Source: Siphonodentalium dalli (Eukaryota > Mollusca > Scaphopoda > Gadilida > Siphonodentaliidae). From it: 64,000 bases of DNA. Shown here one piece after another: positions 12,564 to 23,133 of the stretch (position 1 is its first letter; the number at the start of each line of letters is the position of its first letter). The notes under the pieces are model-generated. The model was given only the letters and a program-made list of their open reading frames with translations, ran no database searches and had not been told where the DNA came from. Location: assembly GCA_032622095.1 (NCBI GenBank), contig CP136061.1, forward strand, positions 115,702,754 to 115,766,753. The letters are read 5' to 3'. The position numbers were made by a program, and so were the translations under genes.

Positions 12564-12802
12564 GTGAATAACTGATAAATCCACTATTATAGCACTGTCA
12601 GCCTTCACCGACTTCATCACACTCCAGCAACATGGAGGAATGTGTCAAGCACGATAGTGTGCGTGACAGACAGCAGGGTATTTCTGCTTATATCTAAATT
12701 TATTTATGGTGTTATGTTGCACTATGACATACTAATATATTATGCATGTTCATTTCCCCAGGTTACATTGCTCTGCTTACCGTCTAACAATTAACTAATA
12801 TA

Positions 12803-13545
12803 GGGATCAACCCAAACTCCATGCAGAGTCAGGGGCACCGGAAGAGGGGGCGGCAGCTGACCCCCTGCCCTTGACCAAGGGGGGGGGGGGGGGGGGGGGG
12901 GGCAGGACTTGCCCTTTTTCTGGAGACAGAAAATGCTTTTTGTGTGTTTAATATCGTGTTTTTATAGCAAAATGTGACTTTTTTGGTCCAAATACCACCA
13001 ATTTCACAAGGAATATTAATTTTTTGTCAATTTTATCACAAAACGGGCATAAAAACTGACAAATACCATTAAAATAGGGATTTTTGCCACAATGAATTTA
13101 TGGTTATTTTCCCGAGTTTGCGGAGAAAATGCCCTTTTTTGCGGAAAAGTGCCCTTTTTGTAGGCTCTGCCCCCCCCCTTGCCCTTGGATGCTTCCGGCG
13201 CCCCTGTGCAGAGTTATCTCCCATCGCTCTGCTGAGATACCACTGCCATAAGGACATTTGGTAAGGATTTCTTACATGTTCTTAGTTCTTATGTTTTTAA
13301 AATTGGATTAAAATTGTCTATGTCTGGCTCAGTTCATATTGTTCTTATCAATACCGAAAGAATTACCATTATTGCAAACTTTTGCTGGCCAAAATAAGAT
13401 AATAGGTGATTAAATATAGGTCCGACGATATGTAAAAATAGATGTATCAGTCCGCAAAGTACCATCCTTGTGGCAGTGTTATATCGCAGTGATAACATAG
13501 AGGGCGCTGCATGGAGTTTGGAATCAACCAACGGATAGATGATAC
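12803..13545. mobile_element. Element V, foldback element interrupted by W
   Basis: Left arm GGGATCAACCCAAACTCCAT plus GCAG is returned at about 13509-13535 (CTGCATGGAGTTTGGAATCA). Inner matches include ACTGCCATAAGGA and its diverged return. W is inserted in the left arm. Confidence 0.75.
12830..13206. mobile_element. Element W, hAT-like MITE with 8-bp duplication
   Basis: Terminal repeats CAGGGGCACCGGAAG and CTTCCGGCGCCCCTG. The flank TGCAGAGT is duplicated exactly at 12822-12829 and 13207-13214. The CAGGGG end and the 8-bp duplication are characteristic of hAT elements. It contains a 24-base G run at about 12880-12902. Confidence 0.92.
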
Positions 13546-13651
13546 CCAAAGTCAAGGACTATTCGGGCAATTAGATTTTTTTATTACTTGGTTTACAGAT
13601 TTTTTTCCCCCTCAAATGTAGGGGAGGTGTGAGAGAAATGATAATACTAAA

Positions 13652-13826
13652 TACAGTAATGCCCTAATTAATCGACTCCTTAAACACAACATAATTATGG
13701 GTAACTTTTCAGGATTCGGGAGAGCTTTCCGATGAATGGCAACAAGCCATATTTCCGACTAAATCCTGAAAAGTTACCCATAATTCTGCTGTGTTTAAGG
13801 AGTCGATTAATTAGAGCATTACTGTA
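13652..13826. mobile_element. Family A MITE, copy A9 (left inner arm lost)
   Basis: The left arm breaks after CAGGATT and joins the centre at GGGAGAGCTTTCC, leaving the right arm complete. The same asymmetric break is seen in A15 and A18. Confidence 0.9.
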
Positions 13827-13885
13827 GGTATAATTTTTTTTTTTGGTAAAAAAGATTCGAGAGGAATACAATTTTTTTAAATGTT

Positions 13886-14019
13886 TTAAAGATGGTCTAT
13901 CTCTTCCTACAACAAGCTTTATATAGTTTCCTGACTATAAAATAATAAATGTGAATCGAAGACCCCTGTCCAGAAACACTTCTATCAATTAATATATTTA
14001 TTTTTTTTTGAATTTTCTG
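13886..14019. mobile_element. Family G remnant G2 joined to D7
   Basis: Matches one arm of G1 in the reverse sense (GAATCGAAGACCCCTGTCC) and breaks at ATTTTCTGG. The D sequence resumes directly after. Confidence 0.8.
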
Positions 14020-14240
14020 GAATAATTTCTGTTCAGTTTCTATATTCCCTAATTTACAGAAGATAATTGCATAATCGAGGTGACTAATGGGTGAACAAAA
14101 CCAACTCTTTCAACTGGGGAACTTCAATCTGATCTTAAGTCTCCAAAAGTATTCCTGCATACATTCTTCCCACTGTGCGGGATAGCGTCACTAAATTCAC
14201 CTCATTCTGCAAATATCAGACACACTATATTCAGGCTTGC
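14020..14240. mobile_element. Family D MITE, copy D7, reversed and joined to G2
   Basis: Reverse-orientation long form. It carries the same TTCTGTTCAG-type variant as D6 and is joined on its left to a G remnant. The left D end is lost. Confidence 0.8.
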
Positions 14241-14263
14241 CCTTAACCATCAACATTCAATGA

Positions 14264-14451
14264 TACAGTAATGGCCTAAATAATCGACTCCTTAACTACA
14301 GCAGAATTATGGGTAATTTTTCAGGATTTAGTCGGAAATATGGCTTGTTGCCATTCATCGGAAAGCTCTCACTGAGAGCTTTCAGATGAATGACACAAGC
14401 CATATTTCCGATAAAATCCTGAAAAATTACACATAATTCTGCAGTGGTTCA
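14264..14451. mobile_element. Family A MITE, copy A10 (right end lost)
   Basis: Left end and both inner arms present. The outer right end is lost after TCTGCAGTGGTTC, about 26 bp from the LATS exon 4 donor. Confidence 0.88.
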
Positions 14452-14477
14452 GGATATCTTCAATGTTTTGACCATAC

Positions 14478-14651
14478 CTGATCTTTGTAGGACTTCGGGA
14501 GCAATGTAGTTGGGCGTTCCGACAAGAGAGTGAGCTTGACATCGTTGTTTATCTCTATGTCGCCGTCGTTCTAACGGTTTATGAATTTCACAGTTACATT
14601 CTTCGTTTAGGCACCCAAGCTCCATAGAATCCTGTCTGGCATGTGAACCGT
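14478..14651 (-). CDS. LATS: LATS coding exon 4: NDR-family insert and activation segment
   Basis: Residues 981-1038 plus one base. It carries the insert between kinase subdomains VII and VIII that is typical of NDR/LATS kinases: RQDSMELG, then HKPLERRRHRDKQR. The activation segment AHSLVGTPNYIAPE follows. S1022 corresponds to the activating serine of LATS1 (S909), and APE is at 1031-1033. The acceptor is TATATTTCAG|ACGG and the donor GATCAG|GTATGG. The acceptor lies inside the first unit of a 38-bp minisatellite that copies it (see that entry). A truncated family A copy ends about 26 bp beyond the donor. Confidence 0.96.
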
Positions 14652-14963
14652 CTGAAATATAGCAGGGTTAAAATCAGTGTGTGTGCTGTCTGAAAAATAA
14701 CAGGATTAAAATCAGTGTGTGTGCCCTCTGAAAGATAACAGAATTAAAATCAGCGTGTGTACTGTCTGAAATATAACAGGATTAAAATCAGTGTGTGTAC
14801 GGTCTGAAATATAACAGGATTAAAATCAGTGTGTGTATGGTCTGAGATATAACAGGATTAAAATCAGCGTGTGTGCCCTCTGAAATATAACAGGATTAAA
14901 ATCAGTGTGTGTATGGTCTATGTGTGTATGTGTGTGCCCTCTAAGAAACTAACAGGATTAAAT
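14651..14963. repeat. 38-bp minisatellite copying the LATS intron acceptor
   Basis: Seven good units start at 14651, 14689, 14727, 14765, 14803, 14841 and 14879, then degenerate ones to about 14963. On the minus strand each unit reads CACTGATTTTAATCCTGTTA then TATTTCAG. The last unit (14651-14688) is the functional acceptor region of LATS exon 4, so every other unit is a near copy of that acceptor, 38 nt apart. Confidence 0.95.
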
Positions 14964-15640
14964 AACGGTAAGGGGGCAACAGCACCCCTTCACCGATTTG
15001 TGGACTCGACCGCGTATTTTCTAGTAAACTGAACTACGCCCCCTAGCGGTAGCGTAGTTTTTGTTTACAAAAAATGTTTCTTTTCTTCCTATAACTTTCA
15101 AAATTACGATCGGTTTACATATCATTACACACAACAAACTTTCCTGTATGTATAACAGATCATAACTATTTTCAATCCGACGATAAAATTATTCACGTCC
15201 TACAGATAACTTTTGTTCGGGACTATTTCGCGTTCGCGCGCATGAATTGCCGATGAGAGAAGAGGAGATGCTGACCCGGCCCAGCCTCTTTTCCGGTTAC
15301 CTCAGAACAGGAACAATCAAAAATATTTTCTCCGGAAAAGAGCCTGTGTTTTTTCTTAATTTCCACCTCCATTCCCACCAACCTCTTGACTTAAAGATAT
15401 AAAAATATAAGATGTAGGACACATTACATGTATATGTCTTTCTTTTTCAGGGGGTTGGTGGCGCGTCTTTATCGCCCACCTTCTCAATGTTTGGCGATTT
15501 TGCCGTCCACCCATTTTATATATTTTGTTTTTAACTCTTTTGACTCCTGTTGTAATTTTAATTTTGGCTTTTCATTAATCAACAGTGAGTCCTTACCGGA
15601 CATACGTCTCCTTATTTTCTCCCATATCATTAGGGTCAAT
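14964..15640. mobile_element. Insertion inside the 38-bp minisatellite
   Basis: About 675 bp unlike its flanks. AATAA occurs at both edges (GATTAAATAACGG on the left, GGTCAATAAAATCAG on the right), compatible with a short target duplication. The interior has a GC-rich patch and an inverted pair GCCTCTTTTCCGG/CCGGAAAAGAGCC (15286 and 15331). No coding frame or terminal repeats. The type is unknown. Confidence 0.5.
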
Positions 15641-15712
15641 AAAATCAGTGTGTGCACACTCTGAAACATAACAGGGTTTAGGTCAGTGTGTGTACATGTA
15701 CCATCTGAAAAT
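15641..15712. repeat. Displaced units of the 38-bp minisatellite
   Basis: Two units (AAAATCAGTGTGTGCACACT, then GGTCAGTGTGTGTACATG) beyond the insertion show that the array was once longer. Confidence 0.8.
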
Positions 15713-15717
15713 TTTAT

Positions 15718-15835
15718 GTTTGTCTGTCGTCTGCTTATATTTCTTGATCATCCCTCCAAATGAATAATAGACCATTCTAATGTATACTTTTGTAATTAGG
15801 TGGGATAATCCATTCAGCAAGGAAGGCTAAGAGGA
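15718..15835. mobile_element. Family J fragment J2
   Basis: Reverse-orientation piece with GTCTGTCGTCTGCTTAT and GATAATCCATTCAGCA. Confidence 0.7.
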
Positions 15836-15953
15836 AAGGTATAATTGTAAGAACAACCCTGGGGGGGGGTAATTTACACCTAAGGTTGGGTGCAACTGGG
15901 TGGGAGAATCCCCATTCAGTAAATAAATGTAAGAGAAAAGGTTTAATTGTAAG

Positions 15954-16172
15954 TAGAGTAATGCCCTAAATAATCGACTCCTTAAACCACAGCAGAATTA
16001 TGGGTAACTTTTTTAGGATTTAGTCGGAAATATGGCTTGTTGCTATTCATCGGAAAGCTCTCAGTGAGAGCTTTCCGATGAATGGCAACAAGCCATGTTT
16101 CCGACTAAATGCTGAAAAGTTACCCATAATTCTGCTGTGGTTAAGGAGTCAATTATTTAGGACATTACTGTA
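15954..16172. mobile_element. Family A MITE, copy A11
   Basis: Nearly full length, left end mutated (GAGTAATG). It interrupts a short repeated sequence (TAATTTACACCTAAGGTTGG at 15871 and again at 16190). Confidence 0.9.
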
Positions 16173-16563
16173 CAAAGCCTGGGGGTTAATTTACACCTAA
16201 GGTTGGGTGAACACTCAGTGATTTAGAAGAACACAGGTTGACATTTGTATTTGGAACATTAACACTGACAAGTTCAGGTCGGGTCATACAACCATAGTGC
16301 ACAACCTTATTTGTTACGAGTCACTGAGTGCAGGCTGTGGCAGCCCCGATCAATATCAAACGATATCAAACATGCACACAAAAGATCAATGCACCATTCA
16401 ATGAATTCAACAAAAACCACAAAAATGCAGCGTTATCAAGCCCATAAATAAGTAGAGTATCAGTCGAATTCCTCATGGAGCGTGTCATAATTAACAGGAT
16501 TGCTTGTTTATTGACTAATTGATAACTAAAAGATCAGCAATAATAATAAGCTTGCCAAATTAA

Positions 16564-16807
16564 CAAGCCTTGAAATAGTGTGCCTGTCATTTGCAGAATG
16601 AGGTCCCCAGAGGGTGAATTTAGTGATGCTACCTCGCATAGCGGGCTAGCATCACCAAATTCACCCTCATTCTGCTTACACCTCAGCAGAATGAGGTTCC
16701 CAGAGGGTGAATTTGGTGATGCTAGCCCGCTATGCGGGGGTAGCATCACTAAATTCAGCTCTGGGGACCTCATTCTGCAAATGACAGGAACACTATTTCA
16801 AGGCTTG
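16564..16807. mobile_element. Family D MITE, copy D2 with 8-bp duplication
   Basis: Flanked by CAAATTAA on both sides. One arm lacks TGGGGACC. Very similar to D1, sharing the central ACACCTCAGCAGAATG. Confidence 0.93.
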
Positions 16808-16909
16808 CAAATTAACGTGATGAAAGGAATTTGTTGGGGTAATGACTTTAGTTATTGTGGTTATGTTAAGAAAATGCTTTTAAAGGGTCGTACTCAGTTT
16901 GAGTGTCAT

Positions 16910-17095
16910 AGCCCTTTCATGACGCGAGCTGTGCTGGTGCAGCATTAATGATCATTTGCCAATGCATTCTCTTATATCTTTGAGTCTCCCATAGGGAGCC
17001 TCACATATATAAGAGAAAGCACTGGCATACAAGGTGAAGGTAAATATTACTAGGCCAATGCATTACCTTATATATGCAAGGCTCCCCTGGGAATT
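16910..17095. mobile_element. Family B MITE, copy B4 (right end lost)
   Basis: Left end, first hairpin and half of the second hairpin present. It breaks at AGGCTCCCCTGG. Confidence 0.85.
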
Positions 17096-17389
17096 TTTTT
17101 TCAAAATAGATGTAAGTTTAGTGGAGGTAATAGTGCAGGATAAGGTTAATTTCATTTGAAACTCATTCCATGTATAAAAAAAAGTAACCCTGGAAAGCGA
17201 AGTTCTGATAACTAGATACACAAATCAGTTCACCTACCCATTGTAAGGATTACAGACCCCTGGTTAACAGCGTGGCTATCATGAACGGCTTATAAAAAGA
17301 GGGCATGATCTACTACATGTATGGTTGTGATCAAGTCACAACAATCATCAATTCAGAGTCAATCCAATTAAGTGCCCTTCAATTATTAT

Positions 17390-17790
17390 TTATTTGGATT
17401 CGGGGGGGGGGGGGGGGGGGGTAAAAAATAAATGATTTGAATCGAGGAACCCACCTATCAAAGCTCAGAGTTATTAGATATAGATTTTTGAAATCTATTA
17501 TTTTTCACCATTGAGAATTATTAGTGGCCCAGTAAACAGTTGACGAGCCTACGGTCTCGGACCAAAGTGCGGATGAAGATGGATAACTCTAAAATCAAGA
17601 GGCTTTCTGTTTATAATAAGGCCATATTTTCGTCGAACAACATGTTGATAAATAACACGTTTCGGGCAATTTTATACTATAGTTGACAGTGGTTAGCATC
17701 ATTTTTGGGCAATTAATCGATTCTGATAACTGAAGCAGCATTTCTAAAAAATGTTGTTGTTGTTGTTGGAATTTGATTGGGTACCTTTAA
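17390..17790. mobile_element. Family I element, copy I1
   Basis: Family I is about 475 bp with ends TTAAAGGTACTCAATCCGAT and its return. I1 is in the opposite orientation to I2 and I3. Its left end is lost at a 20-base G run (17402-17421), and the right end is GGGTACCTTTAA. Confidence 0.8.
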
Positions 17791-17811
17791 TGGAAATGTG
17801 CATTTTATAAT

Positions 17812-17945
17812 ATAAATTTTATAATATAAACCAACTCAGATGTGGTTACTGGAAATTGGTATTTTTTATAATATAAACCAACTCATATGTGGTTACATGA
17901 AATGTGTATTTTATAATATAAACCAACTCAGATTCATCCATGGTT
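17812..17945. repeat. ~55-bp minisatellite O
   Basis: Three units with TTTTATAATATAAACCAACT and CAGATGTGGTTAC. Confidence 0.85.
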
Positions 17946-18650
17946 GCACTAGAAATATTTCCCAGATAGTGCAGTCAACTAAGATGTACAGACTAGATTA
18001 AGTGCAGTTAATTTAGATCCATAAGATCATTTAAGATAAGGAGTAATCAGAAACATACTGAGTAATGTGGTTGAATAGAGTATATCTATGAGGTGAATGA
18101 ATGGTGTGCCTATCCCTTCATCCCCTCGATATTTATGCTGCCCCCTGCAATGTTAAGCATGTGTACCTAGACATACCTTCATTTAGATTATATTACTACT
18201 GTACTGGGTCTACACATATGTACCTGTATGTACTTAGAAAAAAACTTCTCCCAGTATATTTGTAAGCATAGACAGCCTGTCGCAGTCAAAGGAAAATGAC
18301 AATGCGCCAAAACCATATTCAAAGGAAAGTGCAATGTAAGAGGGGCCAAAAGTATGTGTATTCTAAAATCATCACATATCACATGTTTATTAAATTTGCA
18401 AATAATGATTAGCATTAAATCAGGCCAGGCCTTGTTAATCTTCCGTTTCTCACACACTTTCAAGATGATTGATTTTATGGACATGGCTCAATCGGACCCC
18501 ATATATATATAATTTTGTCAGAGGTATCTCAAAATATACCATTATGACATTGAAAAGATAATGCAGGTAATAGATTTATTTGTTAATATCTGTTCATTTA
18601 ATAATGTGATTCACAGTATATGAAGGTCCTAGCTCGAGTTTTAGACAATT

Positions 18651-18815
18651 TACAGTAATGCCCTAAGTAATCGACTCCATAACCACAGCAGAATTATGGG
18701 TAACTTTTCAGGATTTAGTCGGAAATATGGCTTGTTGCCATTCATCGGGGTCCCCATACCATCAAGATACAACAACAACAACAATATGGAGTCGATTACT
18801 TAGGGCATTACTGTA
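18651..18815. mobile_element. Family A MITE, copy A12 with foreign patch
   Basis: The outer ends are normal, but most of the right arm is replaced by about 37 bp (18748-18784) identical to part of family I (GGTCCCCATACCATCAAG and an ACA run). The same stretch is present in copy I2 at about 19830. Confidence 0.9.
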
Positions 18816-18939
18816 TGTGAGCAAATTTTTCTCTACGACGCTTACAAGCATGAAATTTTCCCTGACAATCAATTCAATGTTTATCGTGAAATTGGATAAA
18901 AAAAGTTGCCTAAATCATGCAATCTCGACCTGGGACCTT

Positions 18940-19130
18940 CATCTACTGTGAAATACTTAATAACAGAACAGGTATTAAATTAGAAAATATATTATCCAAG
19001 TTATTTTTTCATGTTATAAAGTTCCCCCATCAGCATTTCAAAATGTTCCCCATTTTTGTAACGGTGGAATATGATCTCTACGGGCGTAGCCAGAGTGGAC
19101 ATTCATGGCTTGATCTAAGAAACAAGCAGC
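18940..19130. repeat. Repeat L fragment L1
   Basis: Contains GTTATAAAGTTCCC and GAATATGATCTCTACGGGCG, shared with the right part of L3. Confidence 0.6.
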
Positions 19131-19804
19131 TGACTTACAATGCACTTTAAATCTTTTTATTATTTTACGGCAGTGCCAGTGACTGAGTCTGAGAAACAAA
19201 CTAACGAATTTTGGAGTTTGGAGTGGTGTCTATAAATACTGAGGCAGTATGCTGACGAGTCTGAGAAGCAAGTAAATGATTTTCAGAACACCGACTATTA
19301 TTATAAGGCAATAGTTAAAGTGATGAGAAACGCTGGTAGGGTGATGAAATAGAAACGAAGAACAATCTTGCTCAAATAAGTTAATTTTACAAATATTATA
19401 TCCAAATTAACAACACTTATCGTCATTCTTACATGTTAATTAAATGCAGTGTCTCTCCATGGTGAAATTGTTTTCAATAGTTTAACACCGATGTTGGATA
19501 TTTATCAAGAAGTAAATATTTACAATTGAGCGTAGTTCAGACCATGTTTTCTATAGAGTGGTACAGTCGATTTACTTGAGATTTTCAGCGATGTTAATAG
19601 AATGCTACATTCCTCGAGTTGGCATAGCGCCGAAATACTAATTTATCAATTTCATACACCCGAAGAAGTCCATAATATACATGTATCTTTAAGTAAGTCA
19701 GTTTACTGCCAAGGACATGAGAACTTACATGTAACTAGTTCGGTACTTATAAACTGTCAAGATGGTCAATTTCTTCTCTACAATAATCAATGATAAGTCA
19801 AAAA

Positions 19805-20280
19805 TTAAAGGTACTCAATCCGATCAGACGGTCCCCATACCATCAAGATACAACAACAACAACAACATTTCTTAAAAATACGCTTTAGTTATCAGAATCG
19901 ATTTATTGCAACAAATTAATGCTAACCACTGTCAACTATGGTATCAAATTTCCCAAAACTAGTTATTTATCAACATTTTGTTCAACAAATTATGGCCGTA
20001 TTATCACGAAAGTATCACGAAATTTGACCATATTAACACAAAGTCTTGATTTTCAAGTTATCCATCTTCATCCGCAATTTTGTCCAAGACCCTCCGTTTG
20101 ACCACGTGTTTCTGGGCCACATATTATTACACATCTCGAGAAATAACAAACCTCAAAACTCTATATCTGATCACTCTGAGCTTTGATGGGTGGGTTCCTC
20201 GACTCAAATCAAATATTTTTTACCCTCGAAGCCAAAGAAATAGTAATTTAGGAGCGTCTGATCGGACTGAGTACTTTTAA
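19805..20280. mobile_element. Family I element, copy I2 (complete)
   Basis: TTAA at both ends, terminal repeat GTACTCAATCCGATCAGACG, and an ACA repeat near the left end. Source-like sequence for the patch in A12. Confidence 0.88.
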
Positions 20281-20297
20281 ACTATTTCCTTGATTGG

Positions 20298-20524
20298 TAC
20301 AGTAATGCCCTAAGTAATCGACCCCTTAACCACAGCAGAATTATGGGTAACTTTTCAGGATTTAGTCGGAAATATGGCTTGTTGCCATTCATCGGAAAGC
20401 TCTCACTGAGAGCTCACTGAGGCCTTTCCGATGAAAGGCAACAAGCCATATTTCCGACTAAATCCTGAAAAATTACCCATAATTCTTCTGTGGTTAAGGA
20501 ATCGATTATTAGGGCATTACTGTA
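20298..20524. mobile_element. Family A MITE, copy A13
   Basis: Full length. The centre is extended by a duplicated GAGAGCTCACTGAG segment. Confidence 0.92.
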
Positions 20525-20591
20525 ATTCATAGTTCAGATATAAGAGGGTGGAAATGGAAATGAGTAAAGTTGAATTCAAGTCTCAGAAGTC

Positions 20592-20863
20592 TTTACCCTT
20601 TCATTACGGGAGCTGCACTGTTGCAACATTAAAGACCCTGTGCCAGTACATTCTCTTATATATGCGAGTCTCTCATAGGGAGCCTCACATATATAAGAGA
20701 ATGCACTGGATTACTAGGTCAAGGTCAATATTGTTCAGCCAATGCATTCTATTATATACAATGTATTTGCAACGTGCCCTATGGGGGGCTCGCATATATA
20801 AGAGAATGCATTGACACAGAGTTTTCGCAAAATTTCAGGAAACTCCAGACATGGAAGAGTTAA
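20592..20863. mobile_element. Family B MITE, copy B5
   Basis: Complete structure with a 10-bp ATACAATGTA-type insertion in the second hairpin. Confidence 0.88.
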
Positions 20864-20897
20864 GAAGTGAAACAGTGAACTAAATAGTTTTAATACT

Positions 20898-21102
20898 TAC
20901 AGTAATGCTCTAAGTAATCGACTCTTTAACTACAGCAGAATTATGGGTAACTTTTCAGGATTTAGTCGGAAATATGGCTTGTTGCCATTCATCGGAAAGC
21001 TCTCGGGATGAATGCCAACAAGCCATATTTCCGACTAAATCCTGAAAAGTTACCCATAATTCTGCTGTGGTTAAGGGGTCGATTACTTAGGGCATTACTG
21101 TA
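20898..21102. mobile_element. Family A MITE, copy A14
   Basis: Both ends intact with AAGTAA/TTACTT paired variants. A short deletion right of the centre removes part of the right inner arm. Confidence 0.92.
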
Positions 21103-21396
21103 TATGTTCATGTTGGTTCAATTATAATATATGAAGCATGTGGTCAGTGGTGAAGAAAATAACTGATGGCAGGGTATCTTATTTGGTTTCACATTCTTTT
21201 ACATTATTTATACAGTTTTATGGGAAGAAATTCCAGTTTAATTGTATAATTGGAGTAAAACATAATGTATTAAAATATTTTGTGAAATTCATAGACAGTT
21301 CAATTATTTGTTTATTGTTGTGATGGTGATGAATATTTTTATTTAAATTTTGTCCCCCCCTCCTACATCTACTTTCTACAACCTTTTTTACAACCC

Positions 21397-21420
21397 ACAT
21401 GTTCGTAAACCAGGCTATTT
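21397..21420. repeat. Element R arm fragment
   Basis: ACATGTTCGTAAACCAGGCT, matching the inner end of the R arm. Confidence 0.5.
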
Positions 21421-21598
21421 TATTGAATGGATGGACAGACATACGGACGAACAGACCAATAACCATAATACATCCCATTTTTTTTATAACGGGCATAACA
21501 AAAAATATTTGTAGCCTTGAAATCAAGTTTTATAAAAATTATGTAGAGATACACTATCTTTAAGATGTTGAAAAATTAAGATTCAAATTATGAACCCT

Positions 21599-21997
21599 TT
21601 AACCCTTTACCCAACAAACCGGCCAAAACCGGCCAAGTAAAGCTTCAACAGCCTAAAATATCTTCGGTCTGTCTCAATATAACCATACAAATATGGATAT
21701 CATTGAAACCGGCTCCTTGACCACATTGTGATAGTTACAGTTAGCCCTGTGCCAATGCATTCTCTTATATATGCGAGTCGACCATAGGTCACCTCGCATA
21801 TATAAGAGAATGCATTGGCCTAAAAAAAATCTTTTTTTAACACTTTTTACCATTTTTTCTTACATTCTTTAACAATTTTATAATTTTTAATGTGTTAAGC
21901 CAATGCATTCTCTTATATATGCGAGGCGACCTATGGTCGACTCGCATATATAAGAGAATGCATTGGCACAGGGCCCTTCTGTTGGGTAAAGGGTTAA
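21599..21997. mobile_element. Family C MITE, copy C1 (TTAA target)
   Basis: Family C is about 390-400 bp with ends TTAACCCTTTACCCAACA/TGTTGGGTAAAGGGTTAA. One side has a 120-bp unique arm (CTTCAACAGCCTAAAATATC and on). The centre is the double-hairpin core bounded by CCCTGTGCC and GGCACAGGG. C1 is complete. Confidence 0.92.
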
Positions 21998-23133
21998 TGA
22001 CAGGAGCAGCGCTGGTGCACCATTAAAGATCCTCTGCCAGTGAATACTCTTATACATGTATATGCCAGTCTCGCTTATATAAACTGATGTTAAACAACGA
22101 CAAAACTGAAGTCATGTGGGTTGCAAAACCATCCATTGTCAACCAATTGTGCATTACATCACTGCAAGCAGATCGTGACACTATTATCTTCTCTTTGTGT
22201 GTCAAAAATCTAGGAGTCCATCTCGATCAAACACTGTCTATGGAGACACATATCGACCACCTCTGCAAGTCTATATTTTTGGAACTGCGACGCCTTGGCC
22301 AGGTCCGCAAATATCTCACCGTTGACGCAGCAAAAAAACTTGTTGCTTCGTTTGTTATGAGTCGTTTAGACTACTGTAACATACTATTATTCCGGCTCCC
22401 CGATTCGCAAATCAACAGACTTCAATGCTTGCAGGACACCGCCGCCAGAATTGTACTCCGAAGAAGGAAAGGCTGTAGCGTAACAACCATGCACGCCGAC
22501 CTTCACTGGCTACCTATCAAAGGTCGGATACAATTCAAAATAGCAACATTTGGTTTCCATCGGATGTTTGTCTCTGAATCCCTTCCCGAATATATTAAGT
22601 CTGATATATCCATACACTCCCCGGCGAACACTTCGTTCTGGTGAATCCTCCCTTCTCTGCCCTCAAGGTGCAAATCTTATGACCGTCGGTGACAGAGCTT
22701 TCTCTGTAGCCTGTCCCGACATTTGGAACTCTCTACCAAATGAAATGCGACAATCTTGCTTACTAAACGATTTACAATCTGCTTTAAAAACTCACATATT
22801 CCGACGACGTTACCCCGACACAAAGAAAACTAACAAAATCTGATTATATATAATTCCACATATCTATTGATTATTTTCCATGTGCATTTCTTGTGTATTT
22901 ATATAATGTGTAAAGCGCTTAGGGCCCCTTGCGGGGGATAGGCGCTATATAAATATTATTATTATTATTATATAAGAGAATGCACTGGCTTACAAGATCA
23001 AGGTAAATATTGTTAGGTGAATGTATTCTCTTATATATGTGAGGCTCCCTATGGGAGACTAGCATATATAAGAGAATGCATTGGCACAGGGTTTTCGAAA
23101 AATTTCAAGAAGCTCAAGTGATGGAAGGGTTAA
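21994..23133. mobile_element. Family B MITE, copy B6, split by a LINE
   Basis: Left part 21994-22079 and right part about 22974-23133 are one B element interrupted inside its first hairpin by the CR1/L2-like LINE. It shares TTAA with C1 on the left and with I4 on the right. Confidence 0.85.
22087..22974 (+). pseudogene. CR1/L2-like LINE, 5'-truncated 3' end with ATT tail
   Basis: The open frame at 22087-22644 encodes the C-terminal part of a non-LTR reverse transcriptase: NNDKTEVMW, then NLGVHLDQTLSM and SRLDYCN, with LQDTAARIV and HADLHWLPIK. A second overlapping frame (22550-22843) continues with GDRAFSVACPDIWNSLP and ends just before a short 3' UTR and an ATT microsatellite tail at about 22956-22972. 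A frameshift near 22620 separates the two frames, so the copy is dead. The palm-domain catalytic (F/Y)ADD lies upstream of the truncation and is absent. It is inserted inside the hairpin of MITE B6. The sequence TTATATAA occurs on both sides and is a candidate target duplication, though the tail makes it ambiguous. Confidence 0.85.

Noticed and set aside
16580-16948. 122-codon open frame and similar frames containing RMRSPEGEF or NSPSGDLIL
   Set aside because: These peptides recur at every family D copy and come from its palindromic arms.
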